NCBI RefSeq assembly: GCF_007860105.1
Contig: NZ_SJPU01000002.1
Coordinates: 1,663,739 to 1,727,738 of the forward strand
Length of the DNA stretch: 64,000 nt
Source: Allorhodopirellula heiligendammensis
Lineage (GTDB): Bacteria; Planctomycetota; Planctomycetia; Pirellulales; Pirellulaceae
Direction: 5' to 3'
Shown: one piece after another, positions 34,841 to 46,932 of the stretch
How the letters are laid out: each line of letters opens with the position of its first letter
Numbering within the stretch: position 1 is the first letter of the stretch
Notes under the pieces: generated by a model
Databases searched by the model: none
Told to the model about the DNA's origin: nothing
The model's input: the letters and a program-made list of their open reading frames with translations, nothing else
Program-made: the position numbers and the translations under genes

Positions 34841-37837
34841 ATGATGCGTTCCGCGATTATTGTATTGTGCTTGTATTGCAGCCCACTCCTCGCCATCCGC
34901 TGTGTGGCACAAGTCGCTCCGGCTGCAACTGCGGCACCAGTGGCGGCTTCCGCCCCCGCAACACCGGCGACGAAACCGCGATTTTGGTCGACCCAGTGGA
35001 CCTTTGACGGCATTGATGTGGCCAAACTTGCGGCTCGATTGTCCCGCATCGGCATCCGCCTGGGGTTGCCGTTGGAGGGGAAGGTATCGGTGCGGTTTGA
35101 GGTCGGTGTGCCCTGGACATCGCTCACCGATGCCGCTGCGTATCGGTTCGATGGCACGCTGACCAGTCCCTCGCTGCGAGTTGACAACCTTCAATTTGAC
35201 AATTTAGCGGCACGCGTGACTTATCGTGACGGCCAGGTCGCATTGAACAGATTGCGTGCGAATCTCATCACAGCTCAGGTTGGTACGCCCGGTGTGATCG
35301 AAGGCTCTGCAACCGCTGCGCTCGTGCCCCGTGGTGATCTGACGGCGAGTCTGAACATCGAAGACATCGCCCTGAGGCCGATCATGGACTTGGTGATGAA
35401 AGTCGGTGCAAGTTCCACCAACACCCTCGTTCAAGGCGGCAAGGTATCGGGCAATGTTCAGTTCGCCGTGCCACTCGATTCAATCTCGCAAATCGAAACC
35501 TACCGGTTGAGTGGAGACGTCGCGGGCGACGCATTGGCGCTCCGAGGTCTGCCGCCTGCGTCGCTGAATATCAACGATATTTCAATTCGAACGCGTATCC
35601 TGAATTTGGGACGGCTCGATCTCACCGCCGGCGAGTCCGCAGCCGAATCGATTCGCCTGGAGGGGAATGCGACGCTGCCGTTGGACGGCAGCGGACCGTT
35701 TCACTTCAACGTTCAAGGCGATGATATTCCCACGCAGAGCGTTGCCGCGTTGCTGCAATCGGCCAGCGGTGACACGTCTCCCAGCGATGGGTTTACATGG
35801 GTGCAAGGCAAGCTCGATTTTCAGAGCACCGGCAGCGGGCGATTTTCCAAATCGCTTCAGGAGAGTCAGTGGGATATTCACGCCGCTGTGGCATCGCCAG
35901 GACTACGAGTCGCTGGCGTCGACCTCGGGGTGTTGGAGCATGATATTCAGCTGACACCGAGCAGTCTGCGGATTCGACCTCGACGCTCCGTTGCGACGCT
36001 TCCAAACACAGTTAAAATTCGTGAGCTCAGCTGTGACTATCGGATCCAGCCCAACGCGGTACAGATCGACTCGCTGGATGCGCAGATGTTTGGCGGTCGG
36101 CTGCAAGGTTCGGCGACGATACCCTCTGACGGGGCAGACATGCTGCTAGCCGATGTGCACTTCTCGCAGCTCCGCCCGACGATTCGAATACCGGTTGCCA
36201 TGACGACGGCTCCCGATTTCAATGCCTCCATCTCAGGTGAAGTTAAGTGGCAGGTGCCAATGGCGTCACTAGCCCAGCCAGCAGCACACCTGGGAACCGC
36301 TGAGCTGAACGTTGCCGACATGCGGTTAGGTGACGAGGAATTGGGCCAGTTTCATCTCGCGCTATCTGCTCAGGCGGGTGAGATTGATCTGCGCGGCGAA
36401 GGTGAAATACTCGATGGTACCATGCGGGTTAATATGGTGGCGGAGGCGACGGCGGAGGATCGATGGTCCGACGTGCTCAGACGCTTGCGCAAATACGAAA
36501 TACAACTCAGTGATCTCTCGATTAGATCAGTGATGTTTTTTGCTGGCACGGACCGGTCCGACATCAGTGGGAAGATCTCCGGCGCAATCAATGGCACGAC
36601 TACCCCTAGTCTTGGCAGTGACGGAGCTCAAACGCAGCTCGAGCTCAGGGTCACCGATCTGCGATATCGGGATATGCTTGTTTCCAGGCAGACGTCGGCA
36701 AGCAGCGTTTTCGATGGTCGCATATTGACGATCGACTCGCTTGTGGGCGACTATGCTGGCGGGACGGCACGAGCCAACGGGCGAGTGGAATTGGATCGGC
36801 AGAATGGTGCATTTCAGCTGCGTACAGATATGACCGCCCGAGTCGACCGAATTGATTTACGTCGGGGATTGTTTTTTGTGCCGATGGTCAGCGAACAGGT
36901 TGATGGAAAAGGGTCTGGCACGATTCGACTGAGTGGCACCAATTACGCGATACGAGTTCGTGGCAATGTTGTCGGTCGACAACTCGTACTTGCAAACGTC
37001 GCATTGGGTACCGCGCACAGCGGAATTCTTGTCGATGCCGATGCTATGACCCAACGCTGGAAACTGCGATTGCCGACCATTGTGGCGAGTGTGGGCGGGG
37101 GGTCGCTTGAAGGGGAGTTATCTGTCTCGTCCTCACATCGAGGTACTCGTGGGGTGGACTTGTCGAGTCGTTGGAAGACACGACGTGTCGACTTTTTTCG
37201 CTTAAGCGACCAGCTCGGCCAAGCCACCAGTCTCGCCACAGGAGAAATCACGGGAGAGATGACTCTCGGCGGCAAATCGGTGCGTGGTATCGACGATCTC
37301 GCGGGGCGGTTCCGATTCCGCTTGGGTGAGACTCGCGGTGGTGCGGTCCCCGGGCTGGTCGGTGTCGGGCAATGGCTCGGACCAGTATCGTTGGCAACTG
37401 AAAAATTTGACGTGGGTGAGGCGCACGGTGTGATCGGCAACGGCGTGCTCACAATGGACGAGTTTTGGTTGGGATCTGATGCGGCGTTGATCCGAGCTGA
37501 TGGGCAGATTTTCCTGCGGAGCCAGCGCATGGACATCGAGGCGCTGATCGCAACGGGCGACTACCGCGATCTTGCATTCGACTTGCAGCGGTTGGCTCAG
37601 CGGTATCTGCTGCGTACGTTGCTGCCCAGTTCGGTGATTCTAGATGTATCAGAATTGCTTCGAGATCGTACCCTGGTGGTTCGGATTCTCGGTCGGATCG
37701 ACCACCCCATCGTGCGGCTGCAAACTGCCGAAACGTTCCGAGAGGAAGCCGCTCGGTTCCTCATTCGGGAGAGCGGACGCTTGATCTTCACAGGCGCTGG
37801 CGTGGGCGTCGTCGGTGGTATTAGTGACGGGTTCTGA
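34841..37837 (+). CDS. Large exported AsmA/TamB-like protein
   Basis: About 998 residues from the ATG at 34841 (the second of two adjacent Met is at 34844); GAGG about 9-13 nt upstream supports it, while an upstream TTG/GTG frame at 34691 would place 50 non-signal residues in front. Signal peptide MMRSAIIVLCLYCSPLLAIRC. The rest is long beta-strand repeats (GDLTASLNIEDIALRPIMD; LDGTMRVNMVAEATAEDRW) as in AsmA/TamB-type proteins that bridge the periplasm and help lipid or protein transport. The C-terminal ILGRIDHPIVRLQTAETFREEAARFL matches that family's end. No operon partner. Confidence 0.72.
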   Translation: MMRSAIIVLCLYCSPLLAIRCVAQVAPAATAAPVAASAPATPATKPRFWSTQWTFDGIDVAKLAARLSRIGIRLGLPLEGKVSVRFEVGVPWTSLTDAAAYRFDGTLTSPSLRVDNLQFDNLAARVTYRDGQVALNRLRANLITAQVGTPGVIEGSATAALVPRGDLTASLNIEDIALRPIMDLVMKVGASSTNTLVQGGKVSGNVQFAVPLDSISQIETYRLSGDVAGDALALRGLPPASLNINDISIRTRILNLGRLDLTAGESAAESIRLEGNATLPLDGSGPFHFNVQGDDIPTQSVAALLQSASGDTSPSDGFTWVQGKLDFQSTGSGRFSKSLQESQWDIHAAVASPGLRVAGVDLGVLEHDIQLTPSSLRIRPRRSVATLPNTVKIRELSCDYRIQPNAVQIDSLDAQMFGGRLQGSATIPSDGADMLLADVHFSQLRPTIRIPVAMTTAPDFNASISGEVKWQVPMASLAQPAAHLGTAELNVADMRLGDEELGQFHLALSAQAGEIDLRGEGEILDGTMRVNMVAEATAEDRWSDVLRRLRKYEIQLSDLSIRSVMFFAGTDRSDISGKISGAINGTTTPSLGSDGAQTQLELRVTDLRYRDMLVSRQTSASSVFDGRILTIDSLVGDYAGGTARANGRVELDRQNGAFQLRTDMTARVDRIDLRRGLFFVPMVSEQVDGKGSGTIRLSGTNYAIRVRGNVVGRQLVLANVALGTAHSGILVDADAMTQRWKLRLPTIVASVGGGSLEGELSVSSSHRGTRGVDLSSRWKTRRVDFFRLSDQLGQATSLATGEITGEMTLGGKSVRGIDDLAGRFRFRLGETRGGAVPGLVGVGQWLGPVSLATEKFDVGEAHGVIGNGVLTMDEFWLGSDAALIRADGQIFLRSQRMDIEALIATGDYRDLAFDLQRLAQRYLLRTLLPSSVILDVSELLRDRTLVVRILGRIDHPIVRLQTAETFREEAARFLIRESGRLIFTGAGVGVVGGISDGF

Positions 37838-37888
37838 ACCTGGACTCGTCGACATTGCCGCAGCCATTGTTCCGAGCAGCGGTCCGAT

Positions 37889-40800
37889 TCACTCACCATC
37901 CACACGGTCTGCAAATACTTGCAACTCTTTGGTCGCGAGTTCGGCAGCAGTTTCCAGCTCGGTGAGCTGATCGCGTGCGTTGGCAAGATTGTTTTCGCGT
38001 GCGGCCTGTTCGATGATCTTCAGTGGCTCGATAATCGACGTCACGTCGAACAGACTCGCGGCTCCTTTCAGTGCATGGGCGGATCGGCCCGCCGCGTCAA
38101 TATCGTCCGCGTCAACGGCGGCGCGAATCTCACCGGTCCGCGTCTCGCATTCCGATGCCAGCACCTTGGCTAATTCGGACAACACGGCGTCAGTGCAGCC
38201 GCCCATCTGTTCACGAGCTGCTTCGATGTTGATGGACGAATCGGCCGGGCAGCTCTCGGCCGCATCTGAAACTGGTTGCGGGGCCACCGCCGTGGGCGAT
38301 GGTTTCTCGACCTGATCTGCTGAACCTTTAATCTTCGCCAGCGTTGCCGTCAATATTTTGGGGTCAATGGGCTTGCTAATATACCCATCCATCCCCGCCT
38401 CAAGGCAACTTTCACGGTCGCCCTTCATCGCAGCGGCCGTCATCGCGATAATAGGAATATGTCCACCCGTGGATGCTTCTTGTTGGCGGATGACTTTGGC
38501 CGCCTCGGTGCCATCCATCACCGGCATCTGCCAGTCCATTAGAATCAAGTCGAAACGGCCTCTCTGCCAAGCTTCGATGGCCAGTTTTCCGTTCTCTGCG
38601 ATTTCGACACGGTGTCCCATCCGGGTGAGCAATCCGGAAGCCACACGTTGGTTGATGACGTTGTCTTCCACTAACAGAACGTGGAGTTCGTCACCGGTCG
38701 GAGCGATCGCCGGCGTCTCGCCGACCTCGTGTTCAGGTGGCGCATCACTCAGCTCCTGCAGGATCGTCTCGAGCAATTCGGATTGCACGACCGGCTTAAT
38801 CAAGTATCGGGAAATACCTAGTTTGCGACAACGCTTGGTATCGCTACTGTCTGCTGCCGATGACACCATGATGACTTTGGTATCGGCAAAGCTCGGATCG
38901 GCCTGTAATTGCTCAGCCACACCGAAACCGTCCAATCCCGGCATCATGCAGTCGAGCAACATCATCGGGTACGGCGTTCCCATATCCTTGGCCCGTCCCA
39001 GTTCGGCGATCGCCTGGTAGCCGTCATCGACACAGACCGGTTTCAACTTCCACGCCTTCAGCAATTCGCGAAAGATTCGTTGGTTGGTGGGATGATCGTC
39101 GACCACGAGGATCGACGTTCCTGCCCACCGGCTGAGTTCGTCAGGTGGTGGTGGCGGTAACGTGTCGCACTTGCCGAGTTGCACTTGGAAATGAAATGTG
39201 GTGCCCACGCCCAGCTCGCTTTCGACCCAGATTTTCCCACCCATCAGCTCGACGAGTTGGTTCGAGATGGCGAGGCCCAAACCCGTTCCGCCATACTTTC
39301 GTGTTGTGGAGGCATCGACTTGGGAGAACGAATCGAAAACCTTTGACAGCTTGTCCGGCGGAATCCCGATACCGGTATCGCGGACGGAGAAATGCAGCAT
39401 CACATGTTGTTCGGTCTGATCGTCCATCTCAACCGCGACCACCACTTCGCCCTCTTCGGTAAACTTCATCGCGTTACCGCACAGGTTGATAATGATTTGT
39501 CGCAGTCGTCCCGGATCGCCGAGCAAGCGATACGGAATCGCTGGGGCGACCCGGCATGCCATTTCGAGGCCTTGGTCAGCGGCGCGTAGACTGAGCGAGC
39601 GAGCCGTCGTTTCGACGCAGTCCCGCAAGTCGAACGGGATGATCTCAAGCTCCATTTTACCGGCTTCGATTTTCGAAAAATCGAGAATGTCATTGATCAG
39701 ACGTAGCAATGAGTCCGCGGATCCACGAACCATGCCGAGATACTCACGCTGTTCCGGTGCCAATGAAGTATCGGCGAGCAACTCGCTCATTCCGATAATC
39801 CCATTCATGGGGGTGCGAATTTCATGACTCATGTTGGCCAAAAATGCACTCTTGGCCGCGTTGGCTTCACGGGCTTCATCTCGGGCAGCGACCAATTCGG
39901 CCTGAGACTGCTGCAGTCGCTTACTCATCAAGTTGAAGTGCTTGGCCAGTTTCGTGATCTCGTCATGGCCTCGGTCCACCACGCGAGTCGCTAGGTTACC
40001 GCCTGCCAATGCCATCGTGGCACGCGTCAAATGACTGATCCGATGGGAGAGTGACCATGCAATCAAACCACCGATAATCATGGCCATCAGCGTTGCGATC
40101 AGCGAAAACCACAACAGGCGTGACCGTAGTTCGGTGACAGGAGCAAACGCCAGTGACTCTTGAGTCTCGTTGATGAGTACCCACCCTAACCCTGCGAAGT
40201 CACCGTAGCCTTTGCTCTTGGCTATCGCCACAAGATAATTCTCACCCGTATCGGGGTGAGGGAAATAGATCGTTGCGTAAGGCGACGCGGCGTCTAACTG
40301 CTCCTGATTGAGGTATCGTACATTGTCGCCTTTCATGGTCATCGAGTGGTTGCTGATGTGGATAATGTTGCCCTCCCGGTCAAGCAGTAGCAACCGTTCT
40401 CCGGACCCGGATTGATCCGCTCGCCGATCGATCACACTGAACACTTCGCGGATGTTCAGAATAGCCTTCATGACCCCCAACAGCTCACCTTTGCTGTCGT
40501 CGACACGCAGGGAAATGTCGATGGAGTAGATGCCAGCACTATCGTCAAAAATAATATCGCTGATGTCGACGCCATGGGCGACCGCATCGGTCCACCAGGA
40601 CTCATCATTTTGACGATAGTCCGACGTTCGCCCGGTCTGGGCGGCGTTGGCACCGTAGCGATTGGTGAAAAACACTTCACCAAAAACGTCGTAGTCGCCG
40701 CTCTCGTTGAGCTTGCCCACCAGGCTACGGAGATCCCGTGACAAGCGGTTGTTGGTCAACGAAGTCATTAACGGAATTGTTTCGTCGGCCGGGGTTTGCC

Positions 40801-41104
40801 GCCACTGACGCTCCCGCTCGTCGATGACAGACTCGACATCATCGAACTCACTGAACTCCTGGTTGGAGTTAGCAAGCGTTTGTTGGACGACTTCACTGCG
40901 ATCGTAAGCTTCGCTCTGAGCCACACGTGTTTGGACCACGCGATCGATTTCGTCGATCACCGCGCTGGCGCGAGTTAACGAAGTTTTCTCGATCGCGGCG
41001 CGTAAACTCTGTTGCCCCACGCTGGCGGCATAATTTCCTACGGTCCAAATCAATACCGCGGGCAAGAGGGTTGCCAGGAGCAGTTTGTAGATAATTCGCA
41101 CCAT
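37889..41104 (-). CDS. Hybrid sensor histidine kinase with two receivers and HPt
   Basis: About 1071 residues from the ATG at 41104, the start giving a clean first membrane helix ([20 protein letters not shown]); an upstream ATG at 41185 would overlap recQ. Order: membrane helix, dCache-like sensor (about 30-310), second helix (about 330-350), HAMP, HisKA with [10 protein letters not shown] (about residue 425), HATPase ([20 protein letters not shown]), receiver 1 ([11 protein letters not shown]), receiver 2 ([11 protein letters not shown]) and HPt ([12 protein letters not shown], about 995). It should carry its own phosphorelay to the HPt and an external regulator. The signal is unknown. Confidence 0.93.
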   Translation of the reverse strand: MVRIIYKLLLATLLPAVLIWTVGNYAASVGQQSLRAAIEKTSLTRASAVIDEIDRVVQTRVAQSEAYDRSEVVQQTLANSNQEFSEFDDVESVIDERERQWRQTPADETIPLMTSLTNNRLSRDLRSLVGKLNESGDYDVFGEVFFTNRYGANAAQTGRTSDYRQNDESWWTDAVAHGVDISDIIFDDSAGIYSIDISLRVDDSKGELLGVMKAILNIREVFSVIDRRADQSGSGERLLLLDREGNIIHISNHSMTMKGDNVRYLNQEQLDAASPYATIYFPHPDTGENYLVAIAKSKGYGDFAGLGWVLINETQESLAFAPVTELRSRLLWFSLIATLMAMIIGGLIAWSLSHRISHLTRATMALAGGNLATRVVDRGHDEITKLAKHFNLMSKRLQQSQAELVAARDEAREANAAKSAFLANMSHEIRTPMNGIIGMSELLADTSLAPEQREYLGMVRGSADSLLRLINDILDFSKIEAGKMELEIIPFDLRDCVETTARSLSLRAADQGLEMACRVAPAIPYRLLGDPGRLRQIIINLCGNAMKFTEEGEVVVAVEMDDQTEQHVMLHFSVRDTGIGIPPDKLSKVFDSFSQVDASTTRKYGGTGLGLAISNQLVELMGGKIWVESELGVGTTFHFQVQLGKCDTLPPPPPDELSRWAGTSILVVDDHPTNQRIFRELLKAWKLKPVCVDDGYQAIAELGRAKDMGTPYPMMLLDCMMPGLDGFGVAEQLQADPSFADTKVIMVSSAADSSDTKRCRKLGISRYLIKPVVQSELLETILQELSDAPPEHEVGETPAIAPTGDELHVLLVEDNVINQRVASGLLTRMGHRVEIAENGKLAIEAWQRGRFDLILMDWQMPVMDGTEAAKVIRQQEASTGGHIPIIAMTAAAMKGDRESCLEAGMDGYISKPIDPKILTATLAKIKGSADQVEKPSPTAVAPQPVSDAAESCPADSSINIEAAREQMGGCTDAVLSELAKVLASECETRTGEIRAAVDADDIDAAGRSAHALKGAASLFDVTSIIEPLKIIEQAARENNLANARDQLTELETAAELATKELQVFADRVDGE

Positions 41105-41118
41105 CGAAACCTTATAAT

Positions 41119-44100
41119 TTAGCCTATCGCGCGGCTCAGCTTCGCAACACGCTCGGGAGAACCACCCCAGTTCGCGTCCACGCAATGACCGGCCCGCGCC
41201 GCAGCGACGAGATGTGCCAGCAACCCCTCCACGCTAACTCCACGGATCTCGCTGATCTGATCAATCGTATATCCGTCGCGACAGAGTCGCCATGTCCAAT
41301 AGTCGGTCCGCCACGATTCTGGGTCCGCGGGAATTGATTGGTCTGTGGGAATTGATTGGTCTGTGGGAATTGATTGGTTGACGTGGGGCATACCCTGCTC
41401 CACGGAGCTAGAGTTTGCATGAGGGGCTGTCTCGGCGGGTACTTTTTCTGTGGTTTTTTTTTCGGCCGGTGCCTGCCGATCACTTTGTGCTGGCTGCGCG
41501 AGCTCGTGTTGGGACAGAGTGGTCGTGATCAGATCCAATAGATCATGTCCGTAAGCGTCGATGAAGTCGCTGCTGATTCCTGGCACATTCTCCAGTTCCG
41601 TGGCATTGGCAGGACGAGTTTCGGCGAGTCGCTCGATGGTGGAGCCTGAGAGAATTTGATGGGGTGCCAAACCGAGAGCGGCGGCTCGCTTGCGGCGAAA
41701 TCTCTTAATCCGATCACTGAGCTCTCGCAGCAGCTCTTCATGCGGGTCCGTCATGGTGGCCGAACCGCTCGGCCGGTCCGAACGGCCAGCGTCCGCCACC
41801 GTTGTCGGACCGCTCGGCCGATCTGAACGATCGGTCTCACCTGCCGACGAACTGCGCGGTCGCTCAGCCGACTTCGCTTCCGACGGGCGGACCTGCCGGT
41901 CGACAATCACCTCGTCACCTTCGACATCACCCGACTGGATCGAGGCCGACACCTTTGCGAGTTTCTTGGCCACCCGGTGTTTGAATTGCAAGGCTGCTGG
42001 CAGCGGATCGGTGCAGTTCATGACCCGCCGGCCGGCATCGGTCATGTGCACGGTGGGGCGCCGCTCGCTCACCTCTTTCTGTTCGAGCAGCCCGGCGGCC
42101 AGCAACGAGTCCAACACGTCGGCCACGTCTGTCTGAGTTATTCCAGTGAGCATCCCGTACGTGCTCAGCCGATCCAGCCGCATCTGCGTCACCCGTTTGT
42201 TTTTGGATCCCACCAACATTTGTGCGATCAGGTTTTTTCCGAGTCTCCCGTGGGTGCGTACCACGCCCGACAGCACCACGCGAATTCCCGTCAGCAATTG
42301 ACGCTCATCGATATCGGGATGGGCAATGGCGGTGGATACGGCGTCCAGAGAGTTCGCCTCGGTGGTTGGAACGCTGCCGCTCCAGTCCCCGTCACGTACC
42401 AATTTGCCGCCAACCGGGTCGCAGCGGTCACAATGGGAACAGTCAGCAGCGTTCGGGTCACCAAAGTAGTCCAAGATGACACGTTGGCGGCACGACGCTG
42501 CCCGGGCGAATGCGATTACCGCCTCCAGCTTTTCATACTCGGCCGCTTTACGCCGATCGAGTTCATCGAAGTCAATGCTCAGTTGATGGAACGGTAGGTC
42601 GCGGCGGGTGATGTGGACCGCTCGTCCGCGAAAGGGAGGTACGTAGTCGAACGCGCGCAGCTTCGTCAGTTCACGCAACTGATTTGTCAATTTCGTCCGA
42701 TCCATGTCGGCGAGTTTGGCCAGCGTGTCGGGGCGAACATAGACGTCTTCACCGCGTCGCTTGCCGATGACTTTTTCAACCGCCGCCATGACACGCCGTT
42801 TGATTTTCGATTCCGGGGGCAGGAAGTCGAGCATCGTGGCCGCATCGCTATCGATTCGCACGACGGCTTGGTTTGAACCGGCATCGAGTCGCTTGAGCAC
42901 ACCGGCCCGCGCCAGCAGGGTTTCGGATGTACTGATCGCCTCGGTGCCATCGCGGACATCGATCGAGGCGCGGACTTGGTCGAGCGTCAGTTCAATCGGA
43001 TCCTCATCGCGTGAGAGGAGGAACTCATAGACTTTCTTGACCGTTGCCCGCGAGGGGTAGCGGTTTTCGATAAAGAATTCTTGGATCTGTCGATCGAAAT
43101 ACGCGAACAGCAATAGGCAGTCGCTCATTTTGCCATCGCGACCGGCCCGGCCCGCCTCTTGATAGTAGGCTTCGAGCGAACCGGGCATGTTGAAGTGCAC
43201 GACAAACCGAATGTCGGACTTGTCGATCCCCATCCCGAAGGCGTTAGTCGCCACGATCACAGAAAGATCGCCTTTCATGAACGCTTCCTGGACTCGGCGG
43301 CGTTCGTCAGGATGCAGTCCCGCATGGTACACGCCAACCTTGCGTCCCGTTTTTTCGGGCAGCCACTCGGCGATCTCTTCACAACGCTTACGGGTGGCGG
43401 CGTAAATGATTCCCGTGCCATCACGGCCGCGCAGGTACTTCTCAAGGGTCGCGCGTTTGGCCGCGTCGTTATTACAAGACTCGACTGCGAACCTCAGATT
43501 GGTACGTGCAAACCCGGTGACGAAGATACTCGGGTCTTTCAGCTTTAAGAGCTCACTGATGTCATCGCGAACCGTTGGCGTTGCCGTCGCCGTGAGCGCG
43601 ATCGTCTGCACGCCGCCCAAATAGCGATCACGGAATCCACCCAGTCGCGAGTAGTCGGGACGAAAGTCGTGCCCCCACTCGCTCACGCAGTGCGCCTCGT
43701 CCACCGCTAGCAACGAAATATCAGCTTTCGCGACTGCTTCCAGGAATCGACCATTGCGGAGTCTTTCGGGGGCGACATAGATCATGTCAAGCTCGCCCCT
43801 GGCCATCGACTCCATCACCGATTCTTGCTGGCCATGAGACAACGAACTATTGATCAACTTGGCCCGAATGCCGCGCGAGACGAGTGTGTCGACCTGGTCC
43901 TTCATCAGTGCAATCAGCGGCGATACAACGATGGTTGTGCCTTCTCGTGCCAACGCGGGTAACTGATAACACAGGCTCTTGCCGCCCCCGGTAGGCATCA
44001 CGCACAAACAATCTTCACCCGAGGCCAATGCATCGACGACGCCGCGTTGACCTGGCCGAAAGGAATGAAGTCCAAATCGTGGCAGTAATGACTCGGGATC

Positions 44101-44190
44101 GTCCGTGGTCAGTCGCACATTCCGCGGTGGGGTCGAAGCAGCGGCCATTGTCGACGTGGAGGGGGGCGACGAACTCGCGGGCGGTGTCAT
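41119..44190 (-). CDS. recQ: ATP-dependent DNA helicase RecQ
   Basis: 1023 residues, long for RecQ (about 610). A 3'-5' helicase of the superfamily 2 type for recombination and fork repair. Walker A is [15 protein letters not shown] (about 68), DEAH at about 167 ([15 protein letters not shown]), and [10 protein letters not shown] motif VI near 345. The RQC zinc site is CSHCDRC (about 590). A HRDC-like helical domain (about 805-885) is separated by a long Ser/Pro/Asp linker, and the C-terminus ([22 protein letters not shown]) is a helix-turn-helix RecQ C-domain. Start could be Met15. The hybrid kinase begins 15 bp after its stop. Confidence 0.9.
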   Translation of the reverse strand: MTPPASSSPPSTSTMAAASTPPRNVRLTTDDPESLLPRFGLHSFRPGQRGVVDALASGEDCLCVMPTGGGKSLCYQLPALAREGTTIVVSPLIALMKDQVDTLVSRGIRAKLINSSLSHGQQESVMESMARGELDMIYVAPERLRNGRFLEAVAKADISLLAVDEAHCVSEWGHDFRPDYSRLGGFRDRYLGGVQTIALTATATPTVRDDISELLKLKDPSIFVTGFARTNLRFAVESCNNDAAKRATLEKYLRGRDGTGIIYAATRKRCEEIAEWLPEKTGRKVGVYHAGLHPDERRRVQEAFMKGDLSVIVATNAFGMGIDKSDIRFVVHFNMPGSLEAYYQEAGRAGRDGKMSDCLLLFAYFDRQIQEFFIENRYPSRATVKKVYEFLLSRDEDPIELTLDQVRASIDVRDGTEAISTSETLLARAGVLKRLDAGSNQAVVRIDSDAATMLDFLPPESKIKRRVMAAVEKVIGKRRGEDVYVRPDTLAKLADMDRTKLTNQLRELTKLRAFDYVPPFRGRAVHITRRDLPFHQLSIDFDELDRRKAAEYEKLEAVIAFARAASCRQRVILDYFGDPNAADCSHCDRCDPVGGKLVRDGDWSGSVPTTEANSLDAVSTAIAHPDIDERQLLTGIRVVLSGVVRTHGRLGKNLIAQMLVGSKNKRVTQMRLDRLSTYGMLTGITQTDVADVLDSLLAAGLLEQKEVSERRPTVHMTDAGRRVMNCTDPLPAALQFKHRVAKKLAKVSASIQSGDVEGDEVIVDRQVRPSEAKSAERPRSSSAGETDRSDRPSGPTTVADAGRSDRPSGSATMTDPHEELLRELSDRIKRFRRKRAAALGLAPHQILSGSTIERLAETRPANATELENVPGISSDFIDAYGHDLLDLITTTLSQHELAQPAQSDRQAPAEKKTTEKVPAETAPHANSSSVEQGMPHVNQSIPTDQSIPTDQSIPADPESWRTDYWTWRLCRDGYTIDQISEIRGVSVEGLLAHLVAAARAGHCVDANWGGSPERVAKLSRAIG
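41330..41379 (-). repeat. Three tandem 18-bp units in recQ
   Basis: An 18-bp unit (GGAATTGATTGGTCTGTG) repeats at 41330, 41348 and 41366 (the last partial). It encodes QSIPTD three times in the linker before the C-terminal HTH. Copies are perfect, suggesting recent slippage. Confidence 0.85.
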
Positions 44191-44449
44191 CCGGAACGCC
44201 TTGATGCGAAAAGAAGAGGAGAAACAGTCACGGTCAGTACGAAACCGACGTGTGCGCGGGCCAATCCAGCAGCCCCCCTTGGAATTGTAGCAAATTGCAG
44301 CCCGGCAGCGTAGCGATCAGCTCTGATACGCTCCATGCCATTCGTATTTCGCGACCAAAATTCGCTTTCCCCAGCAGGAGTTTTTAGGATACACTGGGGG
44401 GCCCGCCTCAGCCATGTAATGCTGCTGTATTTCACCTACTGGGATTTTC

Positions 44450-46930
44450 ATGTTTCACATGACGCCGTTCGTCTGTCGCTGGATCATCCTGACATCACTC
44501 GCCCAAGCGGTTTGGATGGGGTTGGTTTGCGCCGACGAGCGGCTGACCGCAGGCGACGGGACGCGTCCCGTGGAAGCGTTCGTGGACCGGTATTGTATGG
44601 ACTGCCATAACGCTGCCGATGCGGTTTCCGATCTCGATTTGGAAACGACTTTACTTTCGCAAGTGCAATGGCCAGCCGATCACGAACTGAGCCGTGTCGG
44701 TGCCCGCAACCCATTGGCCGAGTGGGAAGCGGTGTTGCGGCGGGTTGCCTCGCGTCAGATGCCGCCGCTGGACGCCGAACGACCAACCGAACAGGAATAC
44801 CGCGAGCTCGTGGCGAACCTCGCTCAGACGCTTGACCGAGTTGCCGCCCAAGCCCCCGTCATTGCTCCGGTTGACTCTCTCCGACGTCTCACTCGAACCG
44901 AGTATCAAAACAGCGTCCGCGACTTACTGGGTATCGAATTGGACATCACCTCGTGGTTGCCCAAGGACGAATCCAGCGGCGGGTTTGACAATATCACGGT
45001 AGGCGATCTATCGCCGTCATTGATGAGTCGCTACCTGACCGCTGCGGAGCAAATCGCCAGAATCGCAGTGGCCCGCTCCACCCAAACACCTATGGGACTG
45101 AATGTTCGATTGCCTGCTGACCTAACGCAAGAAAGCCACGTTGCGGGACTGCCCTTGGGAACACGGGGCGGGACCAACATTGAGCACACATTTGCTGAAT
45201 CAGGGGTCTACGAGATCGCCGTGCGTTTGACTCGCGACCGTGACGAAATGATCGAGGGGCTGTCGCGTCCACATGACCTCGATGTGCTCGTCGATCGCGA
45301 ACCGAAGCATCGTTGGACGATCAAACCCCCGCCGCGCGGGCGTGATGATACGCTGATCGACGCCAATCTGAAGGTGCGAATTCCGATTACTGCTGGGCCG
45401 CACGACATCGCGGTGACATTCGTTAGCCAGGGCGATTCGCTCATCGAGATCAAACGTCAGCCGTTCGAGGCGGCGTACAATCGCCATCGCCACCCTCGAC
45501 AGCAACCTGCCTTGCTAGAGGTGTCCATTGTCGGCCCGTTTGCTGATGAGGGTGGATCTTCCGCAGAAATTGCCAGTACGGCCGACACGCCGAGTCGTTC
45601 GCTGATTTTCACGGCATGGCCCGCATCGTCGTCCCAGGAGGATCAGCGTGACGCCGCCGAGCAGATTCTTGGGCGTCTCGCTCGCGTTGCCTTTCGTCGC
45701 GACGTGACGGCGGCAGACCTCGCCACGCCACTGGCTTTTTTTGAAGATGTCTTAGCCAGCGAACCCACGGATGCTTGGCAACCTGCATTTGAGCTCGGTA
45801 TCGAGCGGGCGATCGCTGCGATCCTGGTCAATCCGAATTTTCTTTTTCATGTCGAGCAGATAGCCGACTCCGACGCGAGCGGACCAATCGCTCGTATCAG
45901 CGACTTTGAATTGGCCTCGCGACTGGCGGCGTTCTTATGGAGCAGCTTGCCCGATGATGAATTGCTCGATCTCGCCGCTGCTGACGCCCTGAGTGATCCG
46001 GAGGTCCTGCGTAATCAAGTCACTCGTATGCTAGCTGACGACCGCTCACACAGTCTCGTTAATCACTTTGCCGCCCAGTGGCTGTATCTTCGCAATCTTG
46101 ATGCCGTTACACCCGATCTGCGTTTATTCCCCGACTACGACGAGAACTTGAAGCTCGCGATGCGGCGTGAGACCGAGTTGCTGTTTGAGCATGTACTGCG
46201 CAGCGACGCCAGTGTCCTGGACTTGATCGATAGCGACTTCACGTTCCTCAACGAGCGACTGGCTCGGCACTACAGCATCCCCGGTGTACTCGGTGACGAG
46301 TTTCGTGCCGTTTCCTTGCCTGCAGACTCACATCGCGGCGGGTTGCTGCGACACGGCAGTATTTTGAGCGTGACGTCGTACGCCACGCGAACCTCACCTA
46401 CGGTACGCGGAAATTGGGTGCTGGAAAACATCATCGGAAACCCGCCACCTCCGCCACCGCCGGACATTCCGGCACTCACAGAAAAAACCACGCTGGTGGC
46501 GACCACATTGCGTGAGCGACTTGCCATCCACCGGGCCAACGACGCTTGCGCCTCCTGCCATGATCTGATCGATCCCATCGGCTTTGCCCTCGACCACTAC
46601 GATGCCCTCGGTCAATACCGGGAAAAGGAAGGCGAGAGCCCGATCGACGCCTCCGGCACACTGCCCGATGGAGCTAACGTCGATGGGGTGGCTGATCTGG
46701 AGGCCAATCTGCTATCGCGTCCCGAAATGTTCGTCAGCTGCTTGAGTGAAAAGATGATGACGTTCGCTTTGGGACGCGTCGTTGACTACCACGATGCCGC
46801 GGCGATTCGAAGCATCGTCCGCAGTGCAGCAGAAAAGAACTACCGTCTTTCGTCGATTGTCCAGGGCATCGTCGCTAGCCAACCGTTTCAATATCGCAGC
46901 GTCCGTTCGTCCGCCAACGTTGAAAACTAA
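44450..46930 (+). CDS. Cytochrome-like protein with DUF1587/DUF1592/DUF1588/DUF1585
   Basis: 826 residues with an export signal (start Met 44450 or 44459). The first heme-type motif CMDCHN (about 45-50) begins a planctomycete cytochrome region. Then DUF1587 (LTRTEYQNSVRDLLGIELD, about 143-161), DUF1595 (ILGRLARVAFRRDVT), DUF1592, DUF1588 (HGSILSVTSYATRTSPTVRG, about 622-641) with a run of seven prolines, a second CASCHD (about 702), and DUF1585 (EKMMTFALGRVVDYHD). All are known only as modules in this family. It starts the three-gene operon with DUF1552 and an ankyrin protein. Confidence 0.92.
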   Translation: MFHMTPFVCRWIILTSLAQAVWMGLVCADERLTAGDGTRPVEAFVDRYCMDCHNAADAVSDLDLETTLLSQVQWPADHELSRVGARNPLAEWEAVLRRVASRQMPPLDAERPTEQEYRELVANLAQTLDRVAAQAPVIAPVDSLRRLTRTEYQNSVRDLLGIELDITSWLPKDESSGGFDNITVGDLSPSLMSRYLTAAEQIARIAVARSTQTPMGLNVRLPADLTQESHVAGLPLGTRGGTNIEHTFAESGVYEIAVRLTRDRDEMIEGLSRPHDLDVLVDREPKHRWTIKPPPRGRDDTLIDANLKVRIPITAGPHDIAVTFVSQGDSLIEIKRQPFEAAYNRHRHPRQQPALLEVSIVGPFADEGGSSAEIASTADTPSRSLIFTAWPASSSQEDQRDAAEQILGRLARVAFRRDVTAADLATPLAFFEDVLASEPTDAWQPAFELGIERAIAAILVNPNFLFHVEQIADSDASGPIARISDFELASRLAAFLWSSLPDDELLDLAAADALSDPEVLRNQVTRMLADDRSHSLVNHFAAQWLYLRNLDAVTPDLRLFPDYDENLKLAMRRETELLFEHVLRSDASVLDLIDSDFTFLNERLARHYSIPGVLGDEFRAVSLPADSHRGGLLRHGSILSVTSYATRTSPTVRGNWVLENIIGNPPPPPPPDIPALTEKTTLVATTLRERLAIHRANDACASCHDLIDPIGFALDHYDALGQYREKEGESPIDASGTLPDGANVDGVADLEANLLSRPEMFVSCLSEKMMTFALGRVVDYHDAAAIRSIVRSAAEKNYRLSSIVQGIVASQPFQYRSVRSSANVEN

Positions 46931-46932
46931 GA

